Below, one piece after another: positions 7,839-14,865 of a DNA stretch of 31,807 nt (its first letter is position 1; every line of letters begins with the position of its first letter). This DNA comes from CAZGKW01 sp964526295 (GTDB lineage Bacteria; Planctomycetota; Phycisphaerae; FEN-1346), in assembly GCA_964526295.1 (NCBI GenBank), contig CAZGKW010000046.1, forward strand, positions 1 to 31,807. Direction: 5' to 3'. The translations under genes and the position numbers were made by a program. The notes under the pieces were generated by a model. The model did not search any database. It saw only the letters and a program-made list of their open reading frames with translations, and had not been told where the DNA came from.

Positions 7839-7971
7839 CCGGCGGATCGGAAACGTGGCGGGCACGCGGACCCGCCCCGCCCGAAGAAGCGGCGAAGACA
7901 TATCTGGAGCCGCTGGGCGTTTTCCCTTCTTGCGGCCGCCGTCGGCGCCGCGCCCGCAAATCGCCCGCCGC

Positions 7972-8000
7972 TTGCCGGGGCGGGGCGGGCCGTCTACACT
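7972..8000 (+). promoter_or_regulatory. promoter placing the glcD-like transcript start at its ATG
   Basis: -35 TTGCCG (7972-7977), a 17-base spacer, -10 TACACT (7995-8000). A start six to nine bases after the -10 box would fall at or next to the ATG at 8009, so the message may be leaderless. No Shine-Dalgarno sequence is needed or clearly present in that short space. Confidence 0.45.
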
Positions 8001-8008
8001 GGTAGGCC

Positions 8009-9469
8009 ATGACCGCCACGTGCCCGTTCGAGCCGCTCACCGACCATCTCCTCGACCGCCTCCGCGGCATCGTCGGCCCCGAGCACGTCCTGACCGCCGA
8101 CGCGGCCGAAGGCCCCGAGGCCCAGGCTCGAAGGGACGCCCTCGAACCTTACTCCCACGACGAGGTGCCCGACCCGGCGTACCGGCACATGCCGGAGGCG
8201 GTCGTCCGGCCCGCCTCGGCCGAGGAGGTCTCGGAGGTCCTTGCGCTCGCCCACGTCGAGCGGATTCCCGTCACGCCGCGCGGCGGAGGGACGGGCCTGG
8301 CGGGCGGGGCGGTGCCGATCTGCGGCGGCGTGGTCCTCGCCCTCGAACGGATGGACCGCATCCTCGACTTCGACCGGACCAACCTGATGGCGGTCCTGGA
8401 GCCCGGCGTCGTCACGGGACACATCAACGAGGCGGCCCGCGACCTCGGCCTCTTCTTCGCCGGCTACCCGATGAGCCTCGACGAGTGCCACATCGGCGGC
8501 AACGTCGCCACCAACGCCGGCGGCGGGAAGGCCATCAAGTACGGCGTCACGGCCCGGTACGTGACCGGCCTGGAGGTGGTGACGGCGGGGGGCGAGCGCA
8601 TGGAGGTCGGCGGGCGGCTCCTCAAGGACGCCACCGGCTATAACCTCATCGGCCTCCTGTGCGGGTCGGAGGGGACGCTCGGCGTCTTCACGCGGATCGT
8701 CCTGAAGCTCCTGCCCGTGCCGCGGGCCGCCGTGGACCTCTTCGCCCTGTTCCACAACGCCTCCGAGGCCATCGCCGCCGTGCCGCGCCTCATGACCGAG
8801 ACGGGCATCGTCCCGGCGTCGTGCGAGTTCATGGAGCGAAGCGCGTTCGTGGCGGCGTGCCGGTTCCTCGGCGAGCCGGAGCCCGACGAACGGGCCGAGG
8901 CGATGCTTCTTGTCACGCTCGACGGGGCCGACGAGGCCGACGTCCACCGCGAGGCGAAGGCCGTCGCGACGCTCTGCTCCCAGGCCGGGGCCCTCGACGT
9001 CGCGGAGGCCCAGGACGAGGCCGCCGCCGAACGCTACTGGACCATCCGCCGCAACATCGGCAAGGCCTTCAACGCCAGCGCCGAGTTCCAGGGCGACGAG
9101 GACCTCGTCGTGCCGGTCTCGGAGATTCCCCGGCTGATCGAGACGCTGCGGCGGCTCGCGGAGAAGCACGGCGTCGAGATGCCCGCCTACGGCCACGCCG
9201 CCGACGGGAACATCCACGTTCATATCCTGCCGCCGCCGGATTGGACCCGCGAGCGGTGGGACCGGACCGAGCCGCAGTTGCTGGCGGAGCTGTACCCCGA
9301 GATTCGCGAGATGGGCGGCCGGATCTCGGCCGAGCACGGCATCGGCCTGAAGCGGAAGGAGCACATGCCGCAGGTCGTCTCGCCGGTGTACCTCGCGCAG
9401 CTCCGGGCCGTCAAACGCGCCCTCGATCCCCGCGGCGTCCTGAACCCGGGTAAAATCTTCGACGTGTGA
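8009..9469 (+). CDS. GlcD-type FAD-linked oxidase (glycolate/D-lactate dehydrogenase family)
   Basis: A 486-residue flavoprotein of the PCMH/vanillyl-alcohol-oxidase superfamily. Its N-terminal FAD-binding domain holds 'PRGGGTGLAGGAVP' and 'GGNVATNAGGGKAIKYG', the pyrophosphate and flavin contacts. The C-terminal FAD-oxidase domain carries 'YGHAADGNIHVHILPP' and 'GRISAEHGIGLKRKEHM', which hold the substrate- and metal-binding histidines of D-lactate/glycolate dehydrogenases. Length and both domains are normal. It would oxidise a 2-hydroxy acid such as glycolate or D-lactate; which one cannot be told from sequence. GlcE and GlcF partners are not adjacent, so it may act alone like a D-lactate dehydrogenase. 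The gene is monocistronic, with a promoter (7972-8000) that implies a leaderless message. Confidence 0.92.
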   Translation: MTATCPFEPLTDHLLDRLRGIVGPEHVLTADAAEGPEAQARRDALEPYSHDEVPDPAYRHMPEAVVRPASAEEVSEVLALAHVERIPVTPRGGGTGLAGGAVPICGGVVLALERMDRILDFDRTNLMAVLEPGVVTGHINEAARDLGLFFAGYPMSLDECHIGGNVATNAGGGKAIKYGVTARYVTGLEVVTAGGERMEVGGRLLKDATGYNLIGLLCGSEGTLGVFTRIVLKLLPVPRAAVDLFALFHNASEAIAAVPRLMTETGIVPASCEFMERSAFVAACRFLGEPEPDERAEAMLLVTLDGADEADVHREAKAVATLCSQAGALDVAEAQDEAAAERYWTIRRNIGKAFNASAEFQGDEDLVVPVSEIPRLIETLRRLAEKHGVEMPAYGHAADGNIHVHILPPPDWTRERWDRTEPQLLAELYPEIREMGGRISAEHGIGLKRKEHMPQVVSPVYLAQLRAVKRALDPRGVLNPGKIFDV

Positions 9470-9477
9470 TTGGCGGC

Positions 9478-9539
9478 TTGCCCGACGGCGGGCAACCGCT
9501 GCGTTTCCCTCACGCCTACGCCGGGGCGTAAGCCCGGCG
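9478..9539. terminator. two hairpins between convergent genes
   Basis: TTGCCCG (9478-9484) pairs with CGGGCAA (9489-9495), and CGCCGGG (9519-9525) with CCCGGCG (9533-9539). They occupy the 71-base space between the stop of the FAD oxidase and the stop of the receiver gene, so they may end transcription from both sides. No T-run follows, so this is a weak call. Confidence 0.4.
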
Positions 9540-9540
9540 A

Positions 9541-9927
9541 TCAACTGCCGCAGACGCTCGCCACGACCCGCTTGAAGGCGTCCGGGTCGATCGGTTTCTC
9601 GACGTAGGCCGCCGGCTCCTTGCCGTAGAACTCGCCCATCGCATCGCTCGAGAAGCCGATGCCGACCTTCTCCTTGACGCCCGTCAGCATGATGACCTTC
9701 AGGTCGGCCAACTCGCCGTCCTGCACCAGCTCGCCGAAGACGTCGAAGCCGGTCTTGCCCGGCATCTGGACGTCCAGGACCACCAGGTCGGGCTTGTCGG
9801 TGCGGACCTTTTCGAGGGCCGAGGCGCCGTCCTCGGCTTCGGCCACTTCCCACCCGTCCGGTTCCAGGATCGCCTTGACGAACTCGCGGGCGTCCATCTC
9901 GTCGTCGACCACCAGGACCTTCCTCAT
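9541..9927 (-). CDS. stand-alone response regulator receiver domain (CheY-like)
   Basis: A 128-residue protein that is a single REC domain. 'VLVVDDE' gives the acidic pocket (Asp8, Asp9), Asp52 in 'LVVLDVQMPG' is the phospho-acceptor, Thr82 ('MLTG') the switch residue and Lys111 ('YVEKP') the conserved lysine. No output domain follows, so it would signal by protein contact, as CheY-like proteins do. Around residues 84-106 a longer segment ('VKEKVGIGFSSDAMGEFYGKEP') between strand 4 and strand 5 makes this resemble small receivers found near bacterial sensory kinases. No kinase is adjacent; the histidine kinase at 27.7 kb is far away. A promoter lies at 10022-10050. Confidence 0.93.
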   Translation of the reverse strand: MRKVLVVDDEMDAREFVKAILEPDGWEVAEAEDGASALEKVRTDKPDLVVLDVQMPGKTGFDVFGELVQDGELADLKVIMLTGVKEKVGIGFSSDAMGEFYGKEPAAYVEKPIDPDAFKRVVASVCGS

Positions 9928-10021
9928 GCCTGGCTCCTTCCTCAGAGAATGCGCGTTCGGTGCCCGTGTTCAAGGGACAAATGCCGCCGGGCCGCCCGAC
10001 GGGCGAGAACAGAGCGGGACC

Positions 10022-10050
10022 ATCATAGAAGGGAAGGTCGGCCAAGGCAA
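10022..10050 (-). promoter_or_regulatory. promoter for the receiver gene
   Basis: On the minus strand: -35 TTGCCT (10050-10045), a 17-base spacer, -10 TATGAT (10027-10022). Transcription would start near 10015, with about 88 bases of leader before the ATG at 9927. The -10 box matches five of six consensus bases. Confidence 0.5.
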
Positions 10051-10081
10051 GCAATGTCGGCCGACCGTGCGCCGGCGCCCG

Positions 10082-10199
10082 GGCGCTCTGGCGCCCCCGC
10101 GAACGGGAGTTCGCAGGGACCTTCGGCGCGCGCTCACCCGCGGCGCGCCGAAGCGCCAGCGACCGCCGAGAGTCCCCGCGGCCCTTCGGCAAGCTCAGG
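10082..10199. repeat. cluster of inverted repeats downstream of the OsmC-like gene
   Basis: Hairpins follow one another: GGCGC/GCGCC (from 10082), GCGAAC/GTTCGC (about 10099-10114), and an 11-bp stem CTTCGGCGCGC (10121-10131) with GCGCGCCGAAG (10143-10153). Then comes a CCCTTCGGCAAGCTCAGG repeat (10182-10199). The last repeat overlaps the stop codon of the OsmC-like gene (10195-10197). A related sequence occurs at 27057-27099. Confidence 0.55.
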
Positions 10200-10851
10200 C
10201 CAAGTTCTTACGATCGCGGCTCGGGCAAGTCGGCGCAGGCGCCCCCTGCTTCACTTCCAGCCTCGCCTCGACCGGCGTCGGGTTCGTCACCATGTCGTGG
10301 ACCGGCGAGTACTTCCGGGCGAGCCGCACCAGCTCCTCGGTTTTTTCGCGCGGGGCGTCCGACTTGACGCGGAACGTCACGCGGACCCCGGAGTAGCCAC
10401 GGCGGACCTCGTCCGAGACGCCCGTGAACCCGCGGACGTCCAGGTCGCCCTCCAGCTCGAGTTCCAGCTCGTCGATCTCGACGCCGCGGGCCGCCGCGTG
10501 GTAGATGAACGTCGTGTTGAGGCAGGCGGCCAGGGCGTGCAGCAGGGCCTCGGTGGCGCTCGGGCCGTGGTCGTCGCCCAGGAGCTCGGTGGGCTCGTCG
10601 CCGTGGAGCTCGAACGCCTGGGCGTGCCGGGCCTCCTCCCCGCCGCCGGCGCAGGCATCAGGTTGAGGAACGGCAGGCAGGGTCGGCACGTAGGGTGGCT
10701 GCTCGCAGCCACAATCTCCCCCCTCTCTTGCCAGGGCAGAGGGGGGCCGTGCTGCACCGGGAGGCAATCTGGTTTGCTTTGTGTTCTCCGCCTCTCCTGC
10801 GTTCAAAACCGCCCTGTCGAAACGCCGAGAAGCCGCACAATTCGTGGACAC
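10195..10851 (-). CDS. OsmC-like protein with a degraded or replaced N-terminus
   Basis: From about residue 70 the protein is a clear OsmC/Ohr-family domain: 'ARHAQAFELHGDEPTELLGD', 'DHGPSATEALLHALAACLNT' with the candidate redox Cys110, and 'ARKYSPVHDMVTNPTPVEARL'. The family uses cysteine chemistry against organic hydroperoxides; I see one such Cys and no obvious partner Cys. Related proteins have an N-terminal segment of about 50 residues with a conserved Trp-Gly region, which is absent. Instead, residues 1-65 are low-complexity and overlap the divergent promoter of the next gene, so either translation starts further in or the 5' end was lost. The C-terminus has about 18 extra residues and its stop codon lies in a repeat (10182-10199). 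It may be non-functional. Confidence 0.7.
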   Translation of the reverse strand: MSTNCAASRRFDRAVLNAGEAENTKQTRLPPGAARPPSALAREGGDCGCEQPPYVPTLPAVPQPDACAGGGEEARHAQAFELHGDEPTELLGDDHGPSATEALLHALAACLNTTFIYHAAARGVEIDELELELEGDLDVRGFTGVSDEVRRGYSGVRVTFRVKSDAPREKTEELVRLARKYSPVHDMVTNPTPVEARLEVKQGAPAPTCPSRDRKNLA

Positions 10852-10873
10852 GGGCGGGACAGGCGGGTAGCAT
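10845..10873 (+). promoter_or_regulatory. promoter for the MBL-fold hydrolase gene
   Basis: -35 TGGACA (10845-10850, five of six consensus bases), a 17-base spacer, -10 TAGCAT (10868-10873). If the N-gap is an artefact and the two 55-bp copies are one, the leader to the ATG is only about 55 bases. Confidence 0.45.
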
Positions 10874-10886
10874 TCCTGGTGCGGCC

Positions 10887-11096
10887 CGGCCGCAGGCGGG
10901 GGGATGGCCGCGCCGGCTGCTCAGGGGGATACGCCATGCACNNNNNNNNNNNNNNNNNNNNNNNNNNNNNNNNNNNNNNNNNNNNNNNNNNNNNNNNNNN
11001 NNNNNNNNNNNNNNNNNNNNNNNNNNNNNNNNNNNNNNNNNCGGCCGCAGGCGGGGGGATGGCCGCGCCGGCTGCTCAGGGGGATACGCCATGCAC
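10887..11096. other. assembly gap of 100 N between identical 55-bp ends
   Basis: Bases 10942-11041 are exactly 100 N. The 55 bases before it (10887-10941) are identical to the 55 bases after it (11042-11096), including the ATG of the MBL gene. This is what remains when two contigs that overlap by one k-mer are placed in a scaffold with a default gap. The true sequence most likely has a single copy and no gap. Confidence 0.9.
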
Positions 11097-11930
11097 GTAC
11101 GATGCTGGGGTGCCCGGGGTTCCATCCCCGTCTGCGGGGCCGAGTTCCTCCGGTACGGCGGCAGCACGTCCTGCCTGGAGGTCCGCGCGGCCGACGGGTC
11201 GCTGCTGGTCATCGACGCCGGCACGGGCATCCGCCGCCTCGGCGCCGAGCTGGTCGAGCGGCACGAGACGCGGATCCACCTCCTGTTCACCCACGCCCAC
11301 TGGGACCACATCCTGGGGTTCCCGTTCTTCCGGCCGCTCTACCGGGAGGGGACCGAGATCGTCGTCTACGGCTACCCGTTCGCCCAGGCGTCGGTCCGCG
11401 ACATGATCGCCCAGATGATGTCGCCGCCCTACTTCCCCGTGAAGGTCGACGACGTGAAGTCGGCCCTGGAGTTCCACGGCGACTGGGACGAGCCGGTCCG
11501 GATCGGGGGCGTGACGGTCCGGCCGATCCACCTCAGCCACCCCGGGGCGGGCCTGGGGTATCGGTTCGAGGAGGACGGCCGGAGCTTCGTCTTCCTGACG
11601 GACAACGAGCTGGCCTTCGAGCATCCCGGCGGGGCGACGTTCGAGGACTACGTCGCGTTCGTCCGCGGGGCCGACGTGCTCGTCCACGATGCAGAGTTCA
11701 AGCCGGAGGAGTACGAGCACGTCCGGACGTGGGGCCACTCGACGTGGGCCGATGCGCTTCGGCTCGCCCTGGAGGCGGGCGTCCGGCGGTTCGGCCTGTT
11801 CCATCACAACCAGGACCGCTCGGACGAGGGCGTCGACGAGCTGGTCGAGGCCGCCCGCAACCGCGCCGCCGACTGCGGGGCCGACCTGGAGTGTTTCGGC
11901 ACGGCCGAGGGGATGACCTTCGACGTGTAA
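11091..11930 (+). CDS. MBL-fold metallo-hydrolase (PhnP/COG1235-like)
   Basis: A 279-residue metallo-beta-lactamase-fold protein. The metal motif is THAHWDH (His68, His70, Asp72, His73); further ligands are likely in 'PIHLSHPGAG', 'FLTDNE' and 'VLVHDAEF', with a conserved 'GHSTWADAL' and 'LFHHNQDRSD' near the C-terminus. These features match the phosphodiesterase-like branch that includes PhnP and many proteins linked to signalling or cyclic-nucleotide hydrolysis; the substrate cannot be named. The start 'MHVRCWGARGSIPV' is typical of this branch, and GGGGG lies seven bases before the ATG at 11091. The same ATG is duplicated at 10936 on the other side of the N-gap. The stop codon touches a REPIN-like inverted repeat. 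Confidence 0.88.
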   Translation: MHVRCWGARGSIPVCGAEFLRYGGSTSCLEVRAADGSLLVIDAGTGIRRLGAELVERHETRIHLLFTHAHWDHILGFPFFRPLYREGTEIVVYGYPFAQASVRDMIAQMMSPPYFPVKVDDVKSALEFHGDWDEPVRIGGVTVRPIHLSHPGAGLGYRFEEDGRSFVFLTDNELAFEHPGGATFEDYVAFVRGADVLVHDAEFKPEEYEHVRTWGHSTWADALRLALEAGVRRFGLFHHNQDRSDEGVDELVEAARNRAADCGADLECFGTAEGMTFDV

Positions 11931-12013
11931 AAAGACGGGACAGGCACCTTTTTTGACCACGGGTGTCACTGCGTTCACCGGTCCGCTCCGAAAAAGGTGA
12001 CTGTCCCGCTTTT
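11929..12013. repeat. REPIN-like inverted repeat pair behind the MBL gene
   Basis: Left arm (11929-11954, core GGGACAGGCACCTTTTTT) and right arm (11990-12013, core AAAAAGGTGACTGTCCC) are near-perfect inverted copies separated by 35 bases. The left arm begins within the stop codon of the MBL gene. After the right arm, CCCGCTTTT recurs three times up to 12057. Folded as RNA it would give a stem followed by T-rich sequence and could act as a terminator. Confidence 0.85.
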
Positions 12014-12138
12014 CCGCCCGCTTTTCCGCTTTTTAAGTCCCGCTTTTTGACGAAACGCAGCGGCGCGGTTGCACCGCCGGGGGGTTAGACGTAGTGTCGT
12101 GGCAGGCCCTTCGAGCCGGCATCCCTGTGAGGCAAGCT

Positions 12139-14865
12139 GTGCGTCGCACCACCTCATTCAGCATGGCGTTCACGGTGGCGCTCCTGCTGGCCGGCTGCGA
12201 GCCGACCGAGGATGCATCGCCCCCAAAAATGGGACAGTCACCTTTTCCCTCGGGGCCGGCCGCCTCGCCAGAGCAAGCGGAAGCGTCTGGGCAGAAAAAG
12301 GTGACTGTCCCATTTTTGCACGAGGGCCGGACGCCGCTCCACGCGGCCGCCTTCGCCGGCCGGACCGAGGCGGTCGAGACGCTCCTTGCGCGGGGCGCCC
12401 GGATCGAGGCCCGTGATGCGGCCGGCCGGACGCCGCTTCGCCTGGCCCGCCTGGAAGCGCAGTACGAGACGGCCGCCCTGCTTGTCGAGAAGGGCGCCGA
12501 GTTCGCGGGCCCGCCCGAGACGCTCCGGCCGCTGTTGGCGGCCGCCGCAAGGGCGGGATACGGGACGGCCGTCGAGCGGCTCATCCGGGGGGGCGTCGAC
12601 CCGTCCGGCCGGGACGAGAGGGGCCGGACGCTGCTGCACTGGGCCGCCGAGGAAGGGCACGTCGCCACGGGCCGGCTCCTGCTCGGGCGCGGGGCGGACG
12701 TCCGGGCCGTCGATGCCGAGGGCCTCGCGCCGCTCGACCTGGCGGCCCGGGCGGGTCACGTGGCGACGGTGGAGATGCTCGTCGCCCGAGGCGCCCGCCC
12801 GAACGATCGCCGCAAGGACGGCCGCACGCCCTTCGACCGGGCCGTCGAGGCCGGGCACCGCGGCGTCGCCGAGGTCCTCCTCATCCAGGGGGCAAACGTG
12901 AACCAGCGTGACGGCGAGGGTCGCACGCCGCTCGATCGGGCCATCGCCGCCGGGCACGCCGACCTGGTCGAGCTGCTCGTCGAGCGGGGGGCCGGGATGT
13001 CGGCGCGCGACGGCGACGGTCTCGATCCGCTGGCGGCGGCGGTCCGCGACGGCCGCCGCGAGATCGCCGAGCGGCTCCTGGCCGGCGGGGCCGACGCCAA
13101 CGGGTCCGGCGGCCGCGGCGACGCGCCCCGTCCGCTCCAGGTCGCCGTCAAAGCGGGCGACGAGGCCATGGTCAAGCTCCTGCTGGCCCACGGGGCGGAC
13201 CCCAGGGCCACCGACCGGCGGCGGCGGACGCCGCTTCACGAAGCGGCGGCGGCCGGCCGGCCCTACCTGGTCCACCTCCTGCTCGAAAAGGGGGCCGACC
13301 CGAACGCCCAGGACGAGACCGGCTGGACACCCCTGATGGCCGCTGCGATGGCCGGCGACGCCGAGACGGCCGACCTGCTCCTCGGCAAGGGCGCCGACCC
13401 GAACCGCGACGACCAGGAGGACCGGACGGCCCTGCACGTCGCTTGCGCGAAAGGGCACCGGCGTCTTGCCGCCCGGCTCCTGGAGAAGAAGGCCGACCCG
13501 AACGCCCAGGACAGGATGGGTTACACGCCGCTGATCGACGCTGCCCGGGCGGGCGACGAGCACCTGGTGCGGCTGCTTCTTGAGAAGGGGGCCGACCCGA
13601 ACCAGGACAACCGGGACGATCGGACGCCGCTTCACGAGGCGGCAGCGGGCGGCCACGTGCCCGCCGTCCGGCTCCTTCTCGACGCCGGGGCCGACCCGAA
13701 CGAGGCCGATGACAACAAGACGACGCCGCTGCACGAGGCGGCGTTCCACGGGTCGCCGGAGCTGGTCCAGGCCCTCCTGGAAAAGGGGGCCGACGTCAAC
13801 GCCCGTGACCAGAACGGGACACCGCTGTCGCTGGCCGCCCGATGGGGCCGGCCGGAGATGGTCAAGCTGCTCCTGGAGAACGGGGCGAAGCCCGACGCCG
13901 GCCAGGAGGACCGTCCGCCGCTGCGGGAGGCGGTCGAGTACGGCCGGGCGGACGTGGCGGCGGTGCTGATCGACGCCGGGGCCGACCTGAACTTCCGCGA
14001 CCACAAGGGGCTGACGGCGCTGCACCTGGCGGCGGCCTCGGGCGAGCCCGAGCTGGTGGCCCTGCTCCTGGCGAAGGGGGCCGATATGGACCGCCGGGGG
14101 GACGACGACACGCCGCTCCACGTCGCCGCCCGCCACGGGCACGTCAAGGTCGTCGAGGCCCTCCTGGAGCGGGGCGCCGACCCGAACGCCGAGGGCGACG
14201 CCGACCGTCGGCCCATCCAGCTTGCCGCCGCCGGCGGCCACAACCAGCTCGTCGAGCTGCTCCTCGATCGAGGCGTGCCGATCGATACGAAGGGCGACGA
14301 CCGGACGCCACTTCACGTCGCCGTCGAGGCCGGCCAGACCGCGACCGCCGAACTGCTCCTCGAGCGGGGGGCCGATCCCAACATCCAAACGGGTCACGGC
14401 ACGCCGCTGCACCTGGCGGTCGATCGTGAGGAGGTGGAGCTGGCGAAGCGGCTGCTGGCGGGCGGCGCCGACCCGAACCGGGGCAAGGAGGACGAGCCGC
14501 CCCTGTGGAAGGCCGTCCAGCGGGGCGACGACGAGATGGTCGACGTGCTGCTGGCAGCCGGGGCGGACGTTGACCAGCCGTTCCGCGACCGGACACCGCT
14601 GTGCGAGGCCGTCGAGCGGCGGCGGCACGAGACGGCTGAAAGGCTCCTGAAGGCCGGGGCCGACCCGGACCATCGCTATGGCGACTGGACACCGCTCCTT
14701 CGGGCCATCGACAAGGGCGACGAACGGATGGTCGAGGTGCTCCTGGCGGGTGGGGCGGACGTCAACGCCGGGACCGAGAAGTACGGCAAGCCGCTTCAGT
14801 GGGCCGAGAGAAAGAAGCGCCGGTCGGTCATCGAGATGCTGAAGCGCCGCGGGGCGAAGGACTGA
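12139..14865 (+). CDS. ankyrin-repeat lipoprotein with an in-frame palindromic insert
   Basis: A large protein, 908 residues from the GTG at 12139. I prefer this start because GTGAGG lies six bases upstream and it gives MRRTTSFSMAFTVALLLAGC, a classic lipoprotein signal with Cys20; GTG at 12094 or 12127 is possible. From about residue 64 to the end there are about 26 ankyrin units of 33 residues (GRTPLHAAA...LLLEKGADPN pattern), forming one long solenoid for protein contacts. It is probably anchored in the outer membrane facing the periplasm, or exposed on the surface. Residues 29-60, between the lipidated Cys and the repeats, are encoded by a 93-base inverted repeat (12225-12317) of the same family as the one just upstream. 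The 3' end overlaps the converging pseudopilin gene by 38 bases. Partners are unknown. Confidence 0.88.
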   Translation: MRRTTSFSMAFTVALLLAGCEPTEDASPPKMGQSPFPSGPAASPEQAEASGQKKVTVPFLHEGRTPLHAAAFAGRTEAVETLLARGARIEARDAAGRTPLRLARLEAQYETAALLVEKGAEFAGPPETLRPLLAAAARAGYGTAVERLIRGGVDPSGRDERGRTLLHWAAEEGHVATGRLLLGRGADVRAVDAEGLAPLDLAARAGHVATVEMLVARGARPNDRRKDGRTPFDRAVEAGHRGVAEVLLIQGANVNQRDGEGRTPLDRAIAAGHADLVELLVERGAGMSARDGDGLDPLAAAVRDGRREIAERLLAGGADANGSGGRGDAPRPLQVAVKAGDEAMVKLLLAHGADPRATDRRRRTPLHEAAAAGRPYLVHLLLEKGADPNAQDETGWTPLMAAAMAGDAETADLLLGKGADPNRDDQEDRTALHVACAKGHRRLAARLLEKKADPNAQDRMGYTPLIDAARAGDEHLVRLLLEKGADPNQDNRDDRTPLHEAAAGGHVPAVRLLLDAGADPNEADDNKTTPLHEAAFHGSPELVQALLEKGADVNARDQNGTPLSLAARWGRPEMVKLLLENGAKPDAGQEDRPPLREAVEYGRADVAAVLIDAGADLNFRDHKGLTALHLAAASGEPELVALLLAKGADMDRRGDDDTPLHVAARHGHVKVVEALLERGADPNAEGDADRRPIQLAAAGGHNQLVELLLDRGVPIDTKGDDRTPLHVAVEAGQTATAELLLERGADPNIQTGHGTPLHLAVDREEVELAKRLLAGGADPNRGKEDEPPLWKAVQRGDDEMVDVLLAAGADVDQPFRDRTPLCEAVERRRHETAERLLKAGADPDHRYGDWTPLLRAIDKGDERMVEVLLAGGADVNAGTEKYGKPLQWAERKKRRSVIEMLKRRGAKD
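12225..12317. repeat. REPIN-like inverted repeat inside the ankyrin gene
   Basis: A 22-bp arm at 12225-12246 (core TGGGACAGTCACC) is a perfect inverted copy of 12296-12317 (core GGTGACTGTCCCA), separated by 49 bases. The whole element is 93 bases, 31 codons, and keeps the frame open. The arms read KMGQSPF and KKVTVPF in the protein. Confidence 0.92.

Noticed and set aside
9541..10851. A functional operon of the receiver and OsmC-like genes
   Set aside because: The receiver gene has its own promoter and an intervening region full of hairpins, so co-transcription is not supported.
11929..12317. An insertion sequence or MITE with target-site duplications
   Set aside because: The arms are short, the elements are under 100 bases and I saw no flanking direct duplication; a REPIN-type repeat fits better.
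12139..14865. A CRISPR-like or satellite array in the ankyrin region
   Set aside because: The 99-base periodicity is explained by 33-residue ankyrin units with codon-level drift; there are no identical repeats with unique spacers.
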